From: Marthasterias glacialis
Lineage: Eukaryota > Echinodermata > Asteroidea > Forcipulatida > Asteriidae
Length of the DNA stretch: 64,000 bases
Reading direction: 5' to 3'
Assembly (NCBI GenBank): GCA_911728455.2
Contig: OU452235.1
Location: forward strand, 13,502,634 to 13,566,633
Shown here: piece by piece, positions 10,983-24,459 of the stretch
Position numbering within the stretch: position 1 is the stretch's first letter
How the letters are laid out: the number at the start of each line of letters is the position of its first letter
The notes under the pieces: generated by a model
What the model saw: the letters and a program-made list of their open reading frames with translations, nothing else
Databases searched by the model: none
What the model was told of the DNA's origin: nothing
Position numbers and translations under genes: made by a program

Positions 10983-12454
10983 GCTTCGGTCCAGCACACA
11001 CGTAGCGGCCTTGGCTATTGTTGACGTACACACAGCATGGCCGTATGCACTGGACATCCTCGGGGTGTCCTCACTCCGCAGTCCTTGGCATCCTCCCTAT
11101 TTATCCTGCAGCCCTCAAACCGGCATTTTTGGAAAGCCCATGAGCAGGGCTTTCCAACAGTGTCAGATTTGTCAGTTTCTTGCCAATACTTTGGGAGATA
11201 GAGCCGTTGCTAAGTCTTGTTTTCACTCTGTTACAGCTTCGTGTACAGAAGTGCCATTAGACAGGCGTTTGAAGCGCATTCGGAGCAGCCCCGCTCCCTG
11301 GTCGTTTCAAGGCGGAAGATGGCCTTGGATGGCCGGGAAAATTAGATTTTCGGATGCAGGACTATGGCAGCTAACTGCAGGTACAAGAAAATTCTCTCTA
11401 GCCCCATTATTTGTGGAGTTATTGGCCTTGGCGCAGCCGACTTCTTTTTTCGTTTTTTTTTTTTTTTTTTTTTTTTTTTGGCTGGCTTCGGTCCAGCACA
11501 CACGTAGCGGCCTTTGCTATTGTTGACGTACACACAGCATGGCCGTATGCACTGGACATCCTCGGGGTGTCCTCACTCCGCAGTCCCTGGCATCCTCCCT
11601 ATTTATCCTGCAGCCCTCAGACCGGCATTTTCAGAAAAGCCCATGAGCTAGGCTTTCCAACAGTGTCAGATTTGTCAGTTTCTTGCCAATACTTTGGGAG
11701 ATAGAGCCGTTGCTAAGTCTTGTTTTCACTCTGTTACAGCTTCGTGTACAAAAGTGCCATTAGACAGGCGTTTGAAGCGCATTCGGAGCAGCCCCGCTCC
11801 CTGGTCGTTTCAAGGCGGAAGATGGCCTTGGATGGCCGGGAAAACCAGATTTTCGGATGCAGGACTATGGCAGCTAACTGCAGGTACAAGAAAATTTTCT
11901 CTAACCCCATTATTTGTGGAGTTATTGGCCTTGGCGCAGCCGACTTCTTTTTTCGGTTTTTTTTTTTTTTTTTTTTTTTTGCTGGCTTCGGTCCAGCACA
12001 CACGTAGCGGCCTTGGCTATTGTTGACGTACACACAGCATGGCCGTATGCGCTGGACATCCTCGGGGTGTCCTCACTCCGCAGTCCTTGGCATCCTCCCT
12101 ATTTATCCTGCAGCCCTCAAACCGGCATTTTTGGAAAGCCCATGAGCAGGGCTTTCCAACAGTGTAAGATTTGTCAGTTTCTTGCCAATACTTTGGGAGA
12201 TAGAGCCGTTGCTAAGTCTTGTTTTCACTCTGTTACAGCTTCGTGTACAAAAGTGCCATTAGACAGGCGTTTGAAGCGCATTCGGAGCAGCCCCGCTCCC
12301 TGGTCGTTTCAAGGCGGAAGATGGCATTGGATGGCCGGGAAAACCAGATTTTCGGATGAAGGACTATGGCAGCTAACTGCAGGTACAAGAAAATTCTCTC
12401 TAGCCCCATTATTTGTGGAGTTATTGGCCTTGGCGCAGCCGACTTCTTTTTTCG

Positions 12455-12487
<33 letters not shown>

Positions 12488-13486
12488 GCTTCGGTCCAGC
12501 ACACACGTAGCGGCCTTGGCTATTGTTGACGTACACACAGCATGGCCGTATGCACTGGACATCCTCGGGGTGTCCTCACTCCGCAGTCCTTGGCATCCTC
12601 CCTATTTATCCTGCAGCCCTCAAACCGGCATTTTTGGAAAGCCCATGAGCAGGGCTTTCCAACAGTGTCAGATTTGTCAGTTTCTTGCCAATACTTTGGG
12701 AGATAGAGCCGTTGCTAAGTCTTGTTTTCACTCTGTTACAGCTTCGTGTACAAAAGTGCCATTAGACAGGCGTTTGAAGCGCATTCGGAGCAGCCCCGCT
12801 CCCTGGTCGTTTCAAGGCGGAAGATGGCCTTGGATGGCCGGGAAAATTAGATTTTCGGATGCAGGACTATGGCAGCTAACTGCAGGTACAAGAAAATTCT
12901 CTCTAGCCCCATTATTTGTGGAGTTATTGGCCTTGGCGCAGCCGACTTCTTTTTTCGTTTTTTTTTTTTTTTTTTTTTTTTTTTTTGGCTGGCTTCGGTC
13001 CAGCACACACGTAGCGGCCTTTGCTATTGTTGACGTACACACAGCATGGCCGTATGCACTGGACATCCTCGGGGTGTCCTCACTCCGCAGTCCCTGGCAT
13101 CCTCCCTATTTATCCTGCAGCCCTCAGACCGGCATTTTCAGAAAAGCCCATGAGCTAGGCTTTCCAACAGTGTCAGATTTGTCAGTTTCTTGCCAATACT
13201 TTGGGAGATAGAGCCGTTGCTAAGTCTTGTTTTCACTCTGTTACAGCTTCGTGTACAAAAGTGCCATTAGACAGGCGTTTGAAGCGCATTCGGAGCAGCC
13301 CCGCTCCCTGGTCGTTTCAAGGCGGAAGATGGCCTTGGATGGCCGGGAAAATTAGATTTTCGGATGCAGGACTATGGCAGCTAACTGCAGGTACAAGAAA
13401 ATTCTCTCTAGCCCCATTATTTGTGGAGTTATTGGCCTTGGCGCAGCCGACTTCTTTTTTCGTTTTTATTTTTATTTTTTTTTTTT
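9472..13486. repeat. array block 3: 4-mer/3-mer repeat with one extra unit
   Basis: Markers aaattttctctaacc (9,886 and 11,894) and gatggcattgg (10,314 and 12,322) recur at an offset of 2,008 bp. Markers gcctttgctattg (11,511 and 13,018) and tcagaaaagcc with gagctaggc (11,632 and 13,139) recur at 1,507 bp. The first copy therefore holds one more unit. The likely cause is a single-unit duplication: the change tacagaag appears in two consecutive units (10,740 and 11,244). Confidence 0.8.
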
Positions 13487-15964
13487 GGCTGGCTTTGGTC
13501 CAGCACACACGTAGCGGCCTTGGCTATTGTTGACGTACACACAGCATGGCCGTATGCACTGGACATCCTCGGGGTGTCCTCACTCCGCAGTCCCTGGCAT
13601 CCTCCCTATTTATCCTGCAGCCCTCAGACCGGCATTTTCGGAAAGCCCATGAGAAGGGCTTTCCAACAGTGTCAGATTTGTCAGTTTCTTGCCAATACTT
13701 TGGGAGATAGAGCCGTTGCTAAGTCTTGTTTTCACTCTGTTACAGCTTCGTGTACAAAAGTGCCATTAGACAGGCGTTTGAAGCGCATTCGGAGCAGCCC
13801 CGCTCCCTGGTCGTTTCAAGGCGGAAGATGGCCTTGGATGGCCGGGAAAATGAGATTTTCGGATGCAGGAGTATGGCAGCTAACTGCAGGTACAAGAAAA
13901 TTCTCTCTAGCCCCATTATTTGTGGAGTTATTGGCCTTGGCGCAGCCGACTTCTTTTTTCGGCGTTTTTTTTTTTTTTTTTTTTTTTTTGCTGGCTTCGG
14001 TCCAGCACACACGTAGCAGCCTTGGCTATTGTTGACGTACACACAGCATGGCCGTGTGCACTGGACATCCTCGGGGTGTCCTCACTCCGCAGTCCCTGGC
14101 ATCCTCCCTATTTATCCTGACGCCCTCAGACCGGCATTTTCGGAAAGTCCATGAGCAGGGCTTTCCAACAGTGTAAGATTTGTCAGTTTCTTGCCAATAC
14201 TTTGGGAGATAGAGCCGTTGCTAAGTCTTGTTTTCACTCTGTTACAGCTTCGTGTACAAAAGTGCCATTAGACAGGCGTTTGAAGCGCATTCGGAGCAGC
14301 CCCGCTCCCTGGACGTTTCAAGGCAGAAGATGGCCTTGGATGGCCGGGAAAATTAGATTTTCGGATGCAGGACTATGGCAGCTAACTGCAGGTACAAGAA
14401 AATTCTCTCTAGCCCCATTATTTGTGGAGTTATTGGCCGTGGCGCAGCCGACTTCTTTTTTCGTTTTTTTTTTTTTTTTTTTTTTTTTTTTGGCTGGCTT
14501 CGGTCCAGCACACACGTAGCGGCCTTGGCTATTGTTGACGTACACACAGCATGGCCGTATGCACTGGACATCCTCGGGGTGTCCTCACTCCGCAGTCCCT
14601 GGCATCCTCCCTATTTATCCTGCAGCCCTCAGACCGGCATTTTCAGAAAAGCCCATGAGCTAGGCTTTCCAACAGTGTCAGATTTGTCAGTTTCTTGCCA
14701 ATACTTTGGGAGATAGAGCCGTTGCTAAGTCTTGTTTTCACTCTGTTACAGCTTCGTGTACAAAAGTGCCATTAGACAGGCGTTTGAAGCGCATTCGGAG
14801 CAGCCCCGCTCCCTGGTCGTTTCAAGGCGGAAGATGGCCTTGGATGGCCGGGAAAACCAGATTTTCGGATGCAGGACTATGGCAGCTAACTGCAGGTACA
14901 AGAAAATTCTCTCTAGCCCCATTATTTGTGGAGTTATTGGCCTTGGCGCAGCCGACTTCTTTTTTCGTTTTTTTTTTTTTTTTTTTGGCTGGCTTCGGTC
15001 CAGCACACACGTAGCGGCCTTGGCTATTGTTGACGTACACACAGCATGGCCGTATGCACTGGACATCCTCGGGGTGTCCTCACTCCGCAGTCCCTGGCAT
15101 CCTCCCTATTTATCCTGCAGCCCTCAGACCGGCATTTTCGGAAAGCCCATGAGCTAGGCTTTCCAACAGTGTCAGATTTGTCAGTTTCTTGCCAATACTT
15201 TGGGAGATAGAGCCGTTGCTAAGTCTTGTTTTCACTCTGTTACAGCTTCGTGTACAAAAGTGCCATTAGACAGGCGTTTGAAGCGCATTCGGAGCAGCCC
15301 CGCTCCCTGGTCGTTTCAATGCGGAAGATGGCCTTGGATGGCCGGGAAAATTAGATTTTCGGATGCAGGACTATGGCAGCTAACTGCAGGTACAAGAAAA
15401 TTCTCTCTAGCCCCATTATTTGTGGAGTTATTGGCCTTGGCGCAGCCGACTTCTTTTTTCGTTTTTATTTTTATTTTTTTTTTTTTGGCTGGCTTTGGTC
15501 CAGCACACACGTAGCGGCCTTGGCTATTGTTGACGTACACACAGCATGGCCGTATGCACTGGACATCCTCGGGGTGTCCTCACTCCGCAGTCCCTGGCAT
15601 CCTCCCTATTTATCCTGCAGCCCTCAGACCGGCATTTTCGGAAAGCCCATGAGAAGGGCTTTCCAACAGTGTCAGATTTGTCAGTTTCTTGCCAATACTT
15701 TGGGAGATAGAGCCGTTGCTAAGTCTTGTTTTCACTCTGTTACAGCTTCGTGTACAAAAGTGCCATTAGACAGGCGTTTGAAGCGCATTCGGAGCAGCCC
15801 CGCTCCCTGGTCGTTTCAAGGCGGAAGATGGCCTTGGATGGCCGGGAAAACCAGATTTTCGGATGCAGGAGTATGGCAGCTAACTGCAGGTACAAGAAAA
15901 TTCTCTCTAGCCCCATTATTTGTGGAGTTATTGGCCTTGGCGCAGCCGACTTCTTTTTTCGGCG

Positions 15965-15996
<32 letters not shown>

Positions 15997-16050
15997 GCTT
16001 CGGTCCAGCACACACGTAGCAGCCTTGGCTATTGTTGACGTACACACAGC
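13130..16050. repeat. array block 4: two-unit segment repeated at a four-unit offset
   Basis: The interrupted T-run cgtttttatttttatttt with ggctttggtcc (13,462 and 15,461), gagaagggc (13,652 and 15,651) and the cggc T-run followed by cgtagcagcc (near 13,961 and 15,960) recur at 1,999 bp. The units in between (14,050-15,160) are not matched, so the duplicated stretch is about 0.9 kb inside a four-unit spacing. Confidence 0.8.
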
Positions 16051-16059
16051 ATGGCCGTA

Positions 16060-19000
16060 TGCACTGGACATCCTCGGGGTGTCCTCACTCCGCAGTCCCT
16101 GGCATCCTCCCTATTTATCCTGCAGCCCTCAGACCGGCATTTTCGGAAAGCCCATGAGCAGGGCTTTCCAACAGTGTCAGATTTGTCAGTTTCTTGCCAA
16201 TACTTTGGGAGATAGAGCCGTTGCTAAGTCTTGTTTTCACTCTGTTACAGCTTCGTGTACAAAAGTGCCATTAGACAGGCGTTTGAAGCGCATTCGGAGC
16301 AGCCCCGCTCCCTGGTCGTTTCAAGGCGGAAGATGGCCTTGGATGGCCGGGAAAATGAGATTTTCGGATGCAGGACTATGGCAGCTAACTGCAGGTACAA
16401 GAAAATTCTCTCTAGCCCCATTATTTGTGGAGTTATTGGCCTTGGCGCAGCCGACTTCTTTTTTTGTTTTTTTGTTTTTTTTGTTTTTTTTTGGCTGGCT
16501 TCGGTCCAGCACACACGTAGCGGCCTTGGCTATTGTTGACGTACACACAGCATGGCCGTATGCACTGGACATCCTCGGGGTGTCCTCACTCTGCAGTCCC
16601 TGGCATCCTCCCTATTTATCCTGCAGCCCTCAGACCGGCATTTTCGGAAAGCCCATGAGCAGGGCTTTCCAACAGTGTCAGATTTGTCAGTTTCTTGCCA
16701 ATACTTTGGGAGATAGAGCCGTTGCTAAGTCTTGTTTTCACTCTGTTACAGCTTCGTGTACAAAAGTGCCATTAGACAGGCGTTTGAAGCGCATTCGGAG
16801 CAGCCCCGCTCCCTGGTCGTTTCAAGGCAGAAGATGGCCTTGGATGGCCGGGAAAACCAGATTTTCGGATGCAGGACTATGGCAGCTAACTGCAGGTACA
16901 AGAAAATTCTCTCTAGCCCCATTATTTGTGGAGTTATTGGCCTTGGCGCAGCCGACTTCTTTTTTCGGCGTTTTTTTTTTTTTTTTTTGCTGGCTTCGGT
17001 CCAGCACACACGTAGCAGCCTTGGCTATTGTTGACGTACACACAGCATGGCCGTGTGCACTGGACATCCTCGGGGTGTCCTCACTCCGCAGTCCCTGGCA
17101 TCCTCCCTATTTATCCTGCAGCCCTCAGACCGGCATTTTCGGAAAGTCCATGAGCAGGGCTTTCCAACAGTGTAAGATTTGTCAGTTTCTTGCCAATACT
17201 TTGGGAGATAGAGCCGTTGCTAAGTCTTGTTTTCACTCTGTTACAGCTTCATGTACAAAAGTGCCATTAGACAGGCGTTTGAAGCGCATTCGGAGCAGCC
17301 CCGCTCCCTGGTCGTTTCAAGGCGGAAGATGGCCTTGGATGGCCGGGAAAACCAGATTTTCGGATGCAGGAGTATGGCAGCTAACTGCAGGTACAAGAAA
17401 ATTCTCTCTAGCCCCATTATTTGTGGAGTTATTGGCCTTGGCGCAGCCGACTTCTTTTTTCGTTTTTTTTTATTTTTTTTTTTTTGGCTGGCTTCGGTCC
17501 AGCACACACGTAGCGGCCTTGGCTATTGTTGACGTACACACAGCATGGCCGTATGCACTGGACATCCTCGGGGTGTCCTCACTCCGCAGTCCTTGGCATC
17601 CTCCCTATTTATCCTGCAGCCCTCAGACCGGCATTTTCGGAAAGCCCATGAGCAGGGCTTTCCAACAGTGTCAGATTTGTCAGTTTCTTGCCAATACTTT
17701 GGGAGATAGAGCCGTTGCTAAGTCTTGTTTTCACTCTGTTACAGCTTCATGTACAAAAGTGCCATTAGACAGGCGTTTGAAGCGCATTCGGAGCAGCCCC
17801 GCTCCCTGGTCGTTTCAAGGCGGAAGATGGCCTTGGATGGCCGGGAAAACCAGATTTTCGGATGCAGGAGTATGGCAGCTAACTGCAGGTACAAGAAAAT
17901 TCTCTCTAGCCCCATTATTTGTGGAGTTATTGGCCTCGGCGCAGCCGACTTCTTTTTTCGGCGTTTTTTTTTTTTTTTTTTTTTTTTTTGCTGGCTTCGG
18001 TCCAGCACACACGTAGCGGCCTTGGCTATTGTTGACGTACACACAGCATGGCCGTGTGCACTGGACATCCTCGGGGTGTCCTCACTCCGCAGTCCCTGGC
18101 ATCCTCCCTATTTATCCTGCAGCCCTCAGACCGGCATTTTCGGAAAGTCCATGAGCAGGGCTTTCCAACAGTGTAAGATTTGTCAGTTTCTTGCCAATAC
18201 TTTGGGAGATAGAGCCGTTGCTAAGTCTTGTTTTCACTCTGTTACAGCTTCGTGTACAAAAGTGCCATTAGACAGGCGTTTGAAGCGCATTCGGAGCAGC
18301 CCCGCTCCCTGGTCGTTTCAAGGCAGAAGATGGCCTTGGATGGCCGGGAAAATTAGATTTTCGGATGCAGGACTATGGCAGCTAACTGCAGGTACAAGAA
18401 AATTCTCTCTAGCCTCATTATTTGTGGAGTTATTGGCCTTGGCGCAGCCGACTTCTTTTTTCGTTTTTTTTTTTTTTTTTTTTTTTTTTTTTGGCTGGCT
18501 TCGGTCCAGCACACACGTAGCGGCCTTGGCTATTGTTGACGTACACACAGCATGGCCGTATTCACTGGACATTCTCGGGGTGTCCTCACTCCGCAGTCCC
18601 TGGCATCCTCCCTATTTATCATGCAGCCCTCAAACCGGCATTTTTGGAAAGCCCATGAGCAGGGCTTTCCAACAGTGTCAGATTTGTCAGTTTCTTGCCA
18701 ATACTTTGGGAGATAGAGCCGTTGCTAAGTCTTGTTTTCACTCTGTTACAGCTTCGTGTACAAAAGTGCCATTAGACAGGCGTTTGAAGCGCATTCGGAG
18801 CAGCCCCGCTCCCTGGTCGTTTCAAGGCGGAAGATGGCCTTGGACGGCCGGGAAAATTAGATTTTCGGATGCAGGACTATGGCAGCTAACTGCAGGTACA
18901 AGAAAATTATCTCTAGCCCCATTATTTGTGGAGTTATTGGCCTTGGCGCAGCCGACTTCTTTTTTCGTTTTTTTTTTTTTTTTTTTTTTGCTGGCTTCGG

Positions 19001-20984
19001 TCCAGCACACACGTAGCGGCCTTGGCTATTGTTGACGTACACACAGCATGGCCGTATGCACTGGACATCCTCGGGGTGTCCTCACTCCGCAGTCCTTGGC
19101 ATCCTCCCTATTTATCCTGCAGCCCTCAAACCGGCATTTTTGGAAAGCCCATGAGCAGGGCTTTCCAACAGTGTCAGATTTGTCAGTTTCTTGCCAATAC
19201 TTTGGGAGATAGAGCCGTTGCTAAGTCTTGTTTTCACTCTGTTACAGCTTCGTGTACAAAAGTGCCATTAGACAGGCGTTTGAAGCGCATTCGGAGCAGC
19301 CCCGCTCCCTGGTCGTTTCAAGGCGGAAGATGGCCTTGGATGGCCGGGAAAATGAGATTTTCGGATGCAGGACTATGGCAGCTAACTGCAGGTACAAGAA
19401 AATTCTCTCTAGCCCCATTATTTGTGGAGTTATTGGCCTTGGCGCAGCCGACTTCTTTTTTTGTTTTTTTGTTTTTTTTGTTTTTTTTTGGCTGGCTTCG
19501 GTCCAGCACACACGTAGCGGCCTTGGCTATTGTTGACGTACACACAGCATGGCCGTATGCACTGGACATCCTCGGGGTGTCCTCACTCTGCAGTCCCTGG
19601 CATCCTCCCTATTTATCCTGCAGCCCTCAGACCGGCATTTTCGGAAAGCCCATGAGCAGGGCTTTCCAACAGTGTCAGATTTGTCAGTTTCTTGCCAATA
19701 CTTTGGGAGATAGAGCCGTTGCTAAGTCTTGTTTTCACTCTGTTACAGCTTCGTGTACAAAAGTGCCATTAGACAGGCGTTTGAAGCGCATTCGGAGCAG
19801 CCCCGCTCCCTGGTCGTTTCAAGGCAGAAGATGGCCTTGGATGGCCGGGAAAACCAGATTTTCGGATGCAGGACTATGGCAGCTAACTGCAGGTACAAGA
19901 AAATTCTCTCTAGCCCCATTATTTGTGGAGTTATTGGCCTTGGCGCAGCCGACTTCTTTTTTCGGCGTTTTTTTGTTTTTGTTTTGCTGGCTTCGGTCCA
20001 GCACACACGTAGCAGCCTTGGCTATTGTTGACGTACACACAGCATGGCCGTGTGCACTGGACATCCTCGGGGTGTCCTCACTCCGCAGTCCCTGGCATCC
20101 TCCCTATTTATCCTGCAGCCCTCAGACCGGCATTTTCGGAAAGTCCATGAGCAGGGCTTTCCAACAGTGTAAGATTTGTCAGTTTCTTGCCAATACTTTG
20201 GGAGATAGAGCCGTTGCTAAGTCTTGTTTTCACTCTGTTACAGCTTCATGTACAAAAGTGCCATTAGACAGGCGTTTGAAGCGCATTCGGAGCAGCCCCG
20301 CTCCCTGGTCGTTTCAAGGCGGAAGATGGCCTTGGATGGCCGGGAAAACCAGATTTTCGGATGCAGGAGTATGGCAGCTAACTGCAGGTACAAGAAAATT
20401 CTCTCTAGCCCCATTATTTGTGGAGTTATTGGCCTTGGCGCAGCCGACTTCTTTTTTCGTTTTTTTTTAATTTTTTTTTTTTTGGCTGGCTTCGGTCCAG
20501 CACACACGTAGCGGCCTTGGCTATTGTTGACGTACACACAGCATGGCCGTATGCACTGGACATCCTCGGGGTGTCCTCACTCCGCAGTCCTTGGCATCCT
20601 CCCTATTTATCCTGCAGCCCTCAGACCGGCATTTTCGGAAAGCCCATGAGCAGGGCTTTCCAACAGTGTCAGATTTGTCAGTTTCTTGCCAATACTTTGG
20701 GAGATAGAGCCGTTGCTAAGTCTTGTTTTCACTCTGTTACAGCTTCGTGTACAAAAGTGCCATTAGACAGGCGTTTGAAGCGCATTCGGAGCAGCCCCGC
20801 TCCCTGGTCATTTCAAGGCAGAAGATGGCCTTGGATGGCCGGGAAAATTGGATTTTCGGATGCAGGACTATGGCAGCTAAATGCAGGTACAAGAAAATTC
20901 TCTTTAGCCCCATTATTTGTGGAGTGATTGGCCTTGGCGCAGCCGACTTCTTTTTTCGGTTTTTTTTTTTTTTTTTTTTGCTGG
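16060..20984. repeat. array block 5: 3-4 units repeated at a six-unit offset
   Basis: A T-run broken by three Gs (near 16,462 and 19,460), actctgcagtcc (16,590 and 19,588) and cttcatgtac (17,249 and 20,246) recur at about 2,997 bp. The next T-run is pure at 16,971 but has two Gs at 19,968, and another has one A at 17,471 but two at 20,469. These interruptions changed after the duplication. Confidence 0.82.
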
Positions 20985-22943
20985 CTTCGGTCCAGCACAC
21001 ACGTAGCGGCCTTGGCTATTGTTGACGTACACACAGCATGGCCGTATGCACTGGACATCCTCGGGGTGTCCTCACTCCGCAGTCCTTGGCATCCTCCCTA
21101 TTTATCCTGCAGCCCTCAAACCGGCATTTTTGGAAAGCCCATGAGCAGGGCTTTCCAACAGTGTCAGATTTGTCAGTTTCTTGCCAATACTTTGGGAGAT
21201 AGAGCCGTTGCTAAGTCTTGTTTTCACTCTGTTACAGCTTCGTGTACAAAAGTGCCATTAGACAGGCGTTTGAAGCGCATTCGGAGCAGCCCCGCTCCCT
21301 GGTCGTTTCAAGGCGGAAGATGGCCTTGGACGGCCGGGAAAATTAGATTTTCGGATGCAGGACTATGGCAGCTAACTGCAGGTACAAGAAAATTATCTCT
21401 AGCCCCATTATTTGTGGAGTTATTGGCCTTGGCGCAGCCGACTTCTTTTTTCGTTTTTTTTTTTTTTTTTTTTTTTGCTGGCTTCGGTCCAGCACACACG
21501 TAGCGGCCTTGGCTATTGTTGACGTACACACAGCATGGCCGTATGCACTGGACATCCTCGGGGTGTCCTCACTCCGCAGTCCTTGGCATCCTCCCTATTT
21601 ATCCTGCAGCCCTCAAACCGGCATTTTTGGAAAGCCCATGAGCAGGGCTTTCCAACAGTGTCAGATTTGTCAGTTTCTTGCCAATACTTTGGGAGATAGA
21701 GCCGTTGCTAAATCTTGTTTTCACTCTGTTACAGCTTCGTGTACAAAAGTGCCATTAGACAGGCGTTTGAAGCGCATTCGGAGCAGCCCCGCTCCCTGGT
21801 CGTTTCAAGGCGGAAGATGGCCTTGGACTGCCGGGAAAATTAGATTTTCGGATGCAGGACTATGGCAGCTAACTGCAGGTACAAGAAAATTATCTCTAGC
21901 CCCATTATTTGTGGGGTTATTGGCCTTGGCGCAACCGACTTCTTTTTTCGTTTTTTTTTTGGCTGGCTTCGGTCCAGCACACACGTAGCGGCCTTGGCTA
22001 TTGTTGACGTACACACAGCATGGCCGTATTCACTGGACATTCTCGGGGTGTCCTCACTCCGCAGTCCCTGGCATCCTCCCTATTTATCATGCAGCCCTCA
22101 AACCGGCATTTTTGGAAAGCCCATGAGCAGGGCTTTCCAACAGTGTCAGATTTGTCAGTTTCTTGCCAATACTTTGGGAGATAGAGCCGTTGCTAAGTCT
22201 TGTTTTCACTCTGTTACAGCTTCGTGTACAAAAGTGCCATTAGACAGGCGTTTGAAGCGCATTCGGAGCAGCCCCGCTCCCTGGTCGTTTCAAGGCGGAA
22301 GATGGCCTTGGACGGCCGGGAAAATTAGATTTTCGGATGCAGGACTATGGCAGCTAACTGCAGGTACAAGAAAATTATCTCTAGCCCCATTATTTGTGGA
22401 GTTATTGGCCTTGGCGCAGCCGACTTCTTTTTTCGTTTTTTTTTTTTTTTTTTTTTTTGCTGGCTTCGGTCCAGCACACACGTAGCGGCCTTGGCTATTG
22501 TTGACGTACACACAGCATGGCCGTATGCACTGGACATCCTCGGGGTGTCCTCACTCCGCAGTCCTTGGCATCCTCCCTATTTATCCTGCAGCCCTCAAAC
22601 CGGCATTTTTGGAAAGCCCATGAGCAGGGCTTTCCAACAGTGTCAGATTTGTCAGTTTCTTGCCAATACTTTGGGAGATAGAGCCGTTGCTAAATCTTGT
22701 TTTCACTCTGTTACAGCTTCGTGTACAAAAGTGCCATTAGACAGGCGTTTGAAGCGCATTCGGAGCAGCCCCGCTCCCTGGTCGTTTCAAGGCGGAAGAT
22801 GGCCTTGGACTGCCGGGAAAATTAGATTTTCGGATGCAGGACTATGGCAGCTAACTGCAGGTACAAGAAAATTATCTCTAGCCCCATTATTTGTGGGGTT
22901 ATTGGCCTTGGCGCAACCGACTTCTTTTTTCGTTTTTTTTTTT
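20985..22943. repeat. array block 6: 2-mer repeat with very short T-runs
   Basis: A two-unit block repeats at about 982 bp. One unit of each pair has only 9-10 T (21,952 and 22,932), with ggactgccggg and ggcgcaaccgac. The other has a normal T-run and ggacggccggg. The following unit has the marker ttcactggacattctc. The same short-T unit type reappears at 25,431 inside the next block. Confidence 0.82.
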
Positions 22944-24424
22944 GCTGGCTTCGGTCCAGCACACACGTAGCGGCCTTGGCTATTGTTGACGTACACACAG
23001 CATGGCCGTATTCACTGGACATTCTCGGGGTGTCCTCACTCCGCAGTCCCTGGCATCCTCCCTATTTATCATGCAGCCCTCAGACCGGCATTTTCGGAAA
23101 GCCCATGAGCAGGGCTTTCCAACAGTGTAAGATTTGTCAGTTTCTTGCCAATACTTTGGGAGATAGAGCCGTTGCTAAATCTTGTTTTCACTCTGTTACA
23201 GCTACGTGTACAAAAGTGCCAGTAGACAGGCGTTTGAAGCGCATTCGGAGCAGCCCCGCTCCCTGGTCGTTTCAAGGCGGAAGATGGCCTTGGATGGCCG
23301 GGAAAACCAGATTTTCGGATGCAAGACTAAGGCAGCTAACTGCAGGTACAAGAAAATTTTCTCTAGCCCCATTATTTGTGGAGTTATTGGCCTTGGCGCA
23401 GCCGACTTCTTTTTTCGTTTTTTTTTTTTTTTTTTTTTTTTTGGCTGGCTTCGGCCAGCACACACGTAGCGGCCTTGGCTATTGTTGACGTACACACAGC
23501 ATGGCCGTATGCACTGGACATCCTCGGGGTGTCCTCACTCCGCAGTCCCTGGCATCCTCCCTATTTATCCTGCAGCCCTCAGACCGGCATTTTCGGAAAG
23601 CCCATGAGCAGGGCTTTCTAACAGTGTCAGATTTGTCAGTTTCTTGCCAATACTTTGGGAGATAGAGCCGTTGCTAAGTCTTGTTTTCACTCTGTTACAG
23701 CTTCATGTACAAAAGTGCCATTAGACAGGCGTTTGAAGCGCATTCGGAGCAGCCCTGCTCCCTGGTCGTTTCAAGGCGGAAGATTGCCTTGGATGGCCGG
23801 GAAAATTGGATTTTCGGATGCAGGACTATGGCAGCTAACTGCAGGTACAAGAAAATTCTCTCTAGCCCCATTATTTGTGGAGTTATTGGCCTTGGCGCAG
23901 CCGACTTCTTTTTTCGGCGTTTTTTTTTTTTTTTTTTTTTTTTTTATTGCTGGCTTCGGTCCAGCACACACGTAGCAGCCTTGGCTATTGTTGACGTACA
24001 CACAGCATGGCCGTGTGCACTGGACATCCTCGGGGTGTCCTCACTCCGCAGTCCCTGGCATCCTCCCTATTTATCCTGCAGCCCTCAGACCGGCATTTTC
24101 AGAAAGCCCATGAGCAGGCCTTTCCAACAGTGTCAGATTTGTCAGTTTCTTGCCAATACTTTGGGAGATAGAGCCGTTGCTAAGTCTTGTTTTCACTCTG
24201 TTACAGCTTCGTGTACAAAAGTGCCATTAGACAGGCGTTTGAAGCGCATTCGGAGCAGCCCCGCTCCCTGGTCGTTTCAAGGCGGAAGATGGCCTTGGAT
24301 GGCCGGGAAAACCAGATTTTCGGATGCAGGAGTATGGCAGCTAACTGCAGGTACAAGAAAATTCTCTCTAGCCCCATTATTTGTGGAGTTATTGGCCTTG
24401 GCGCAGCCGACTTCTTTTTTCCGC

Positions 24425-24459
<35 letters not shown>

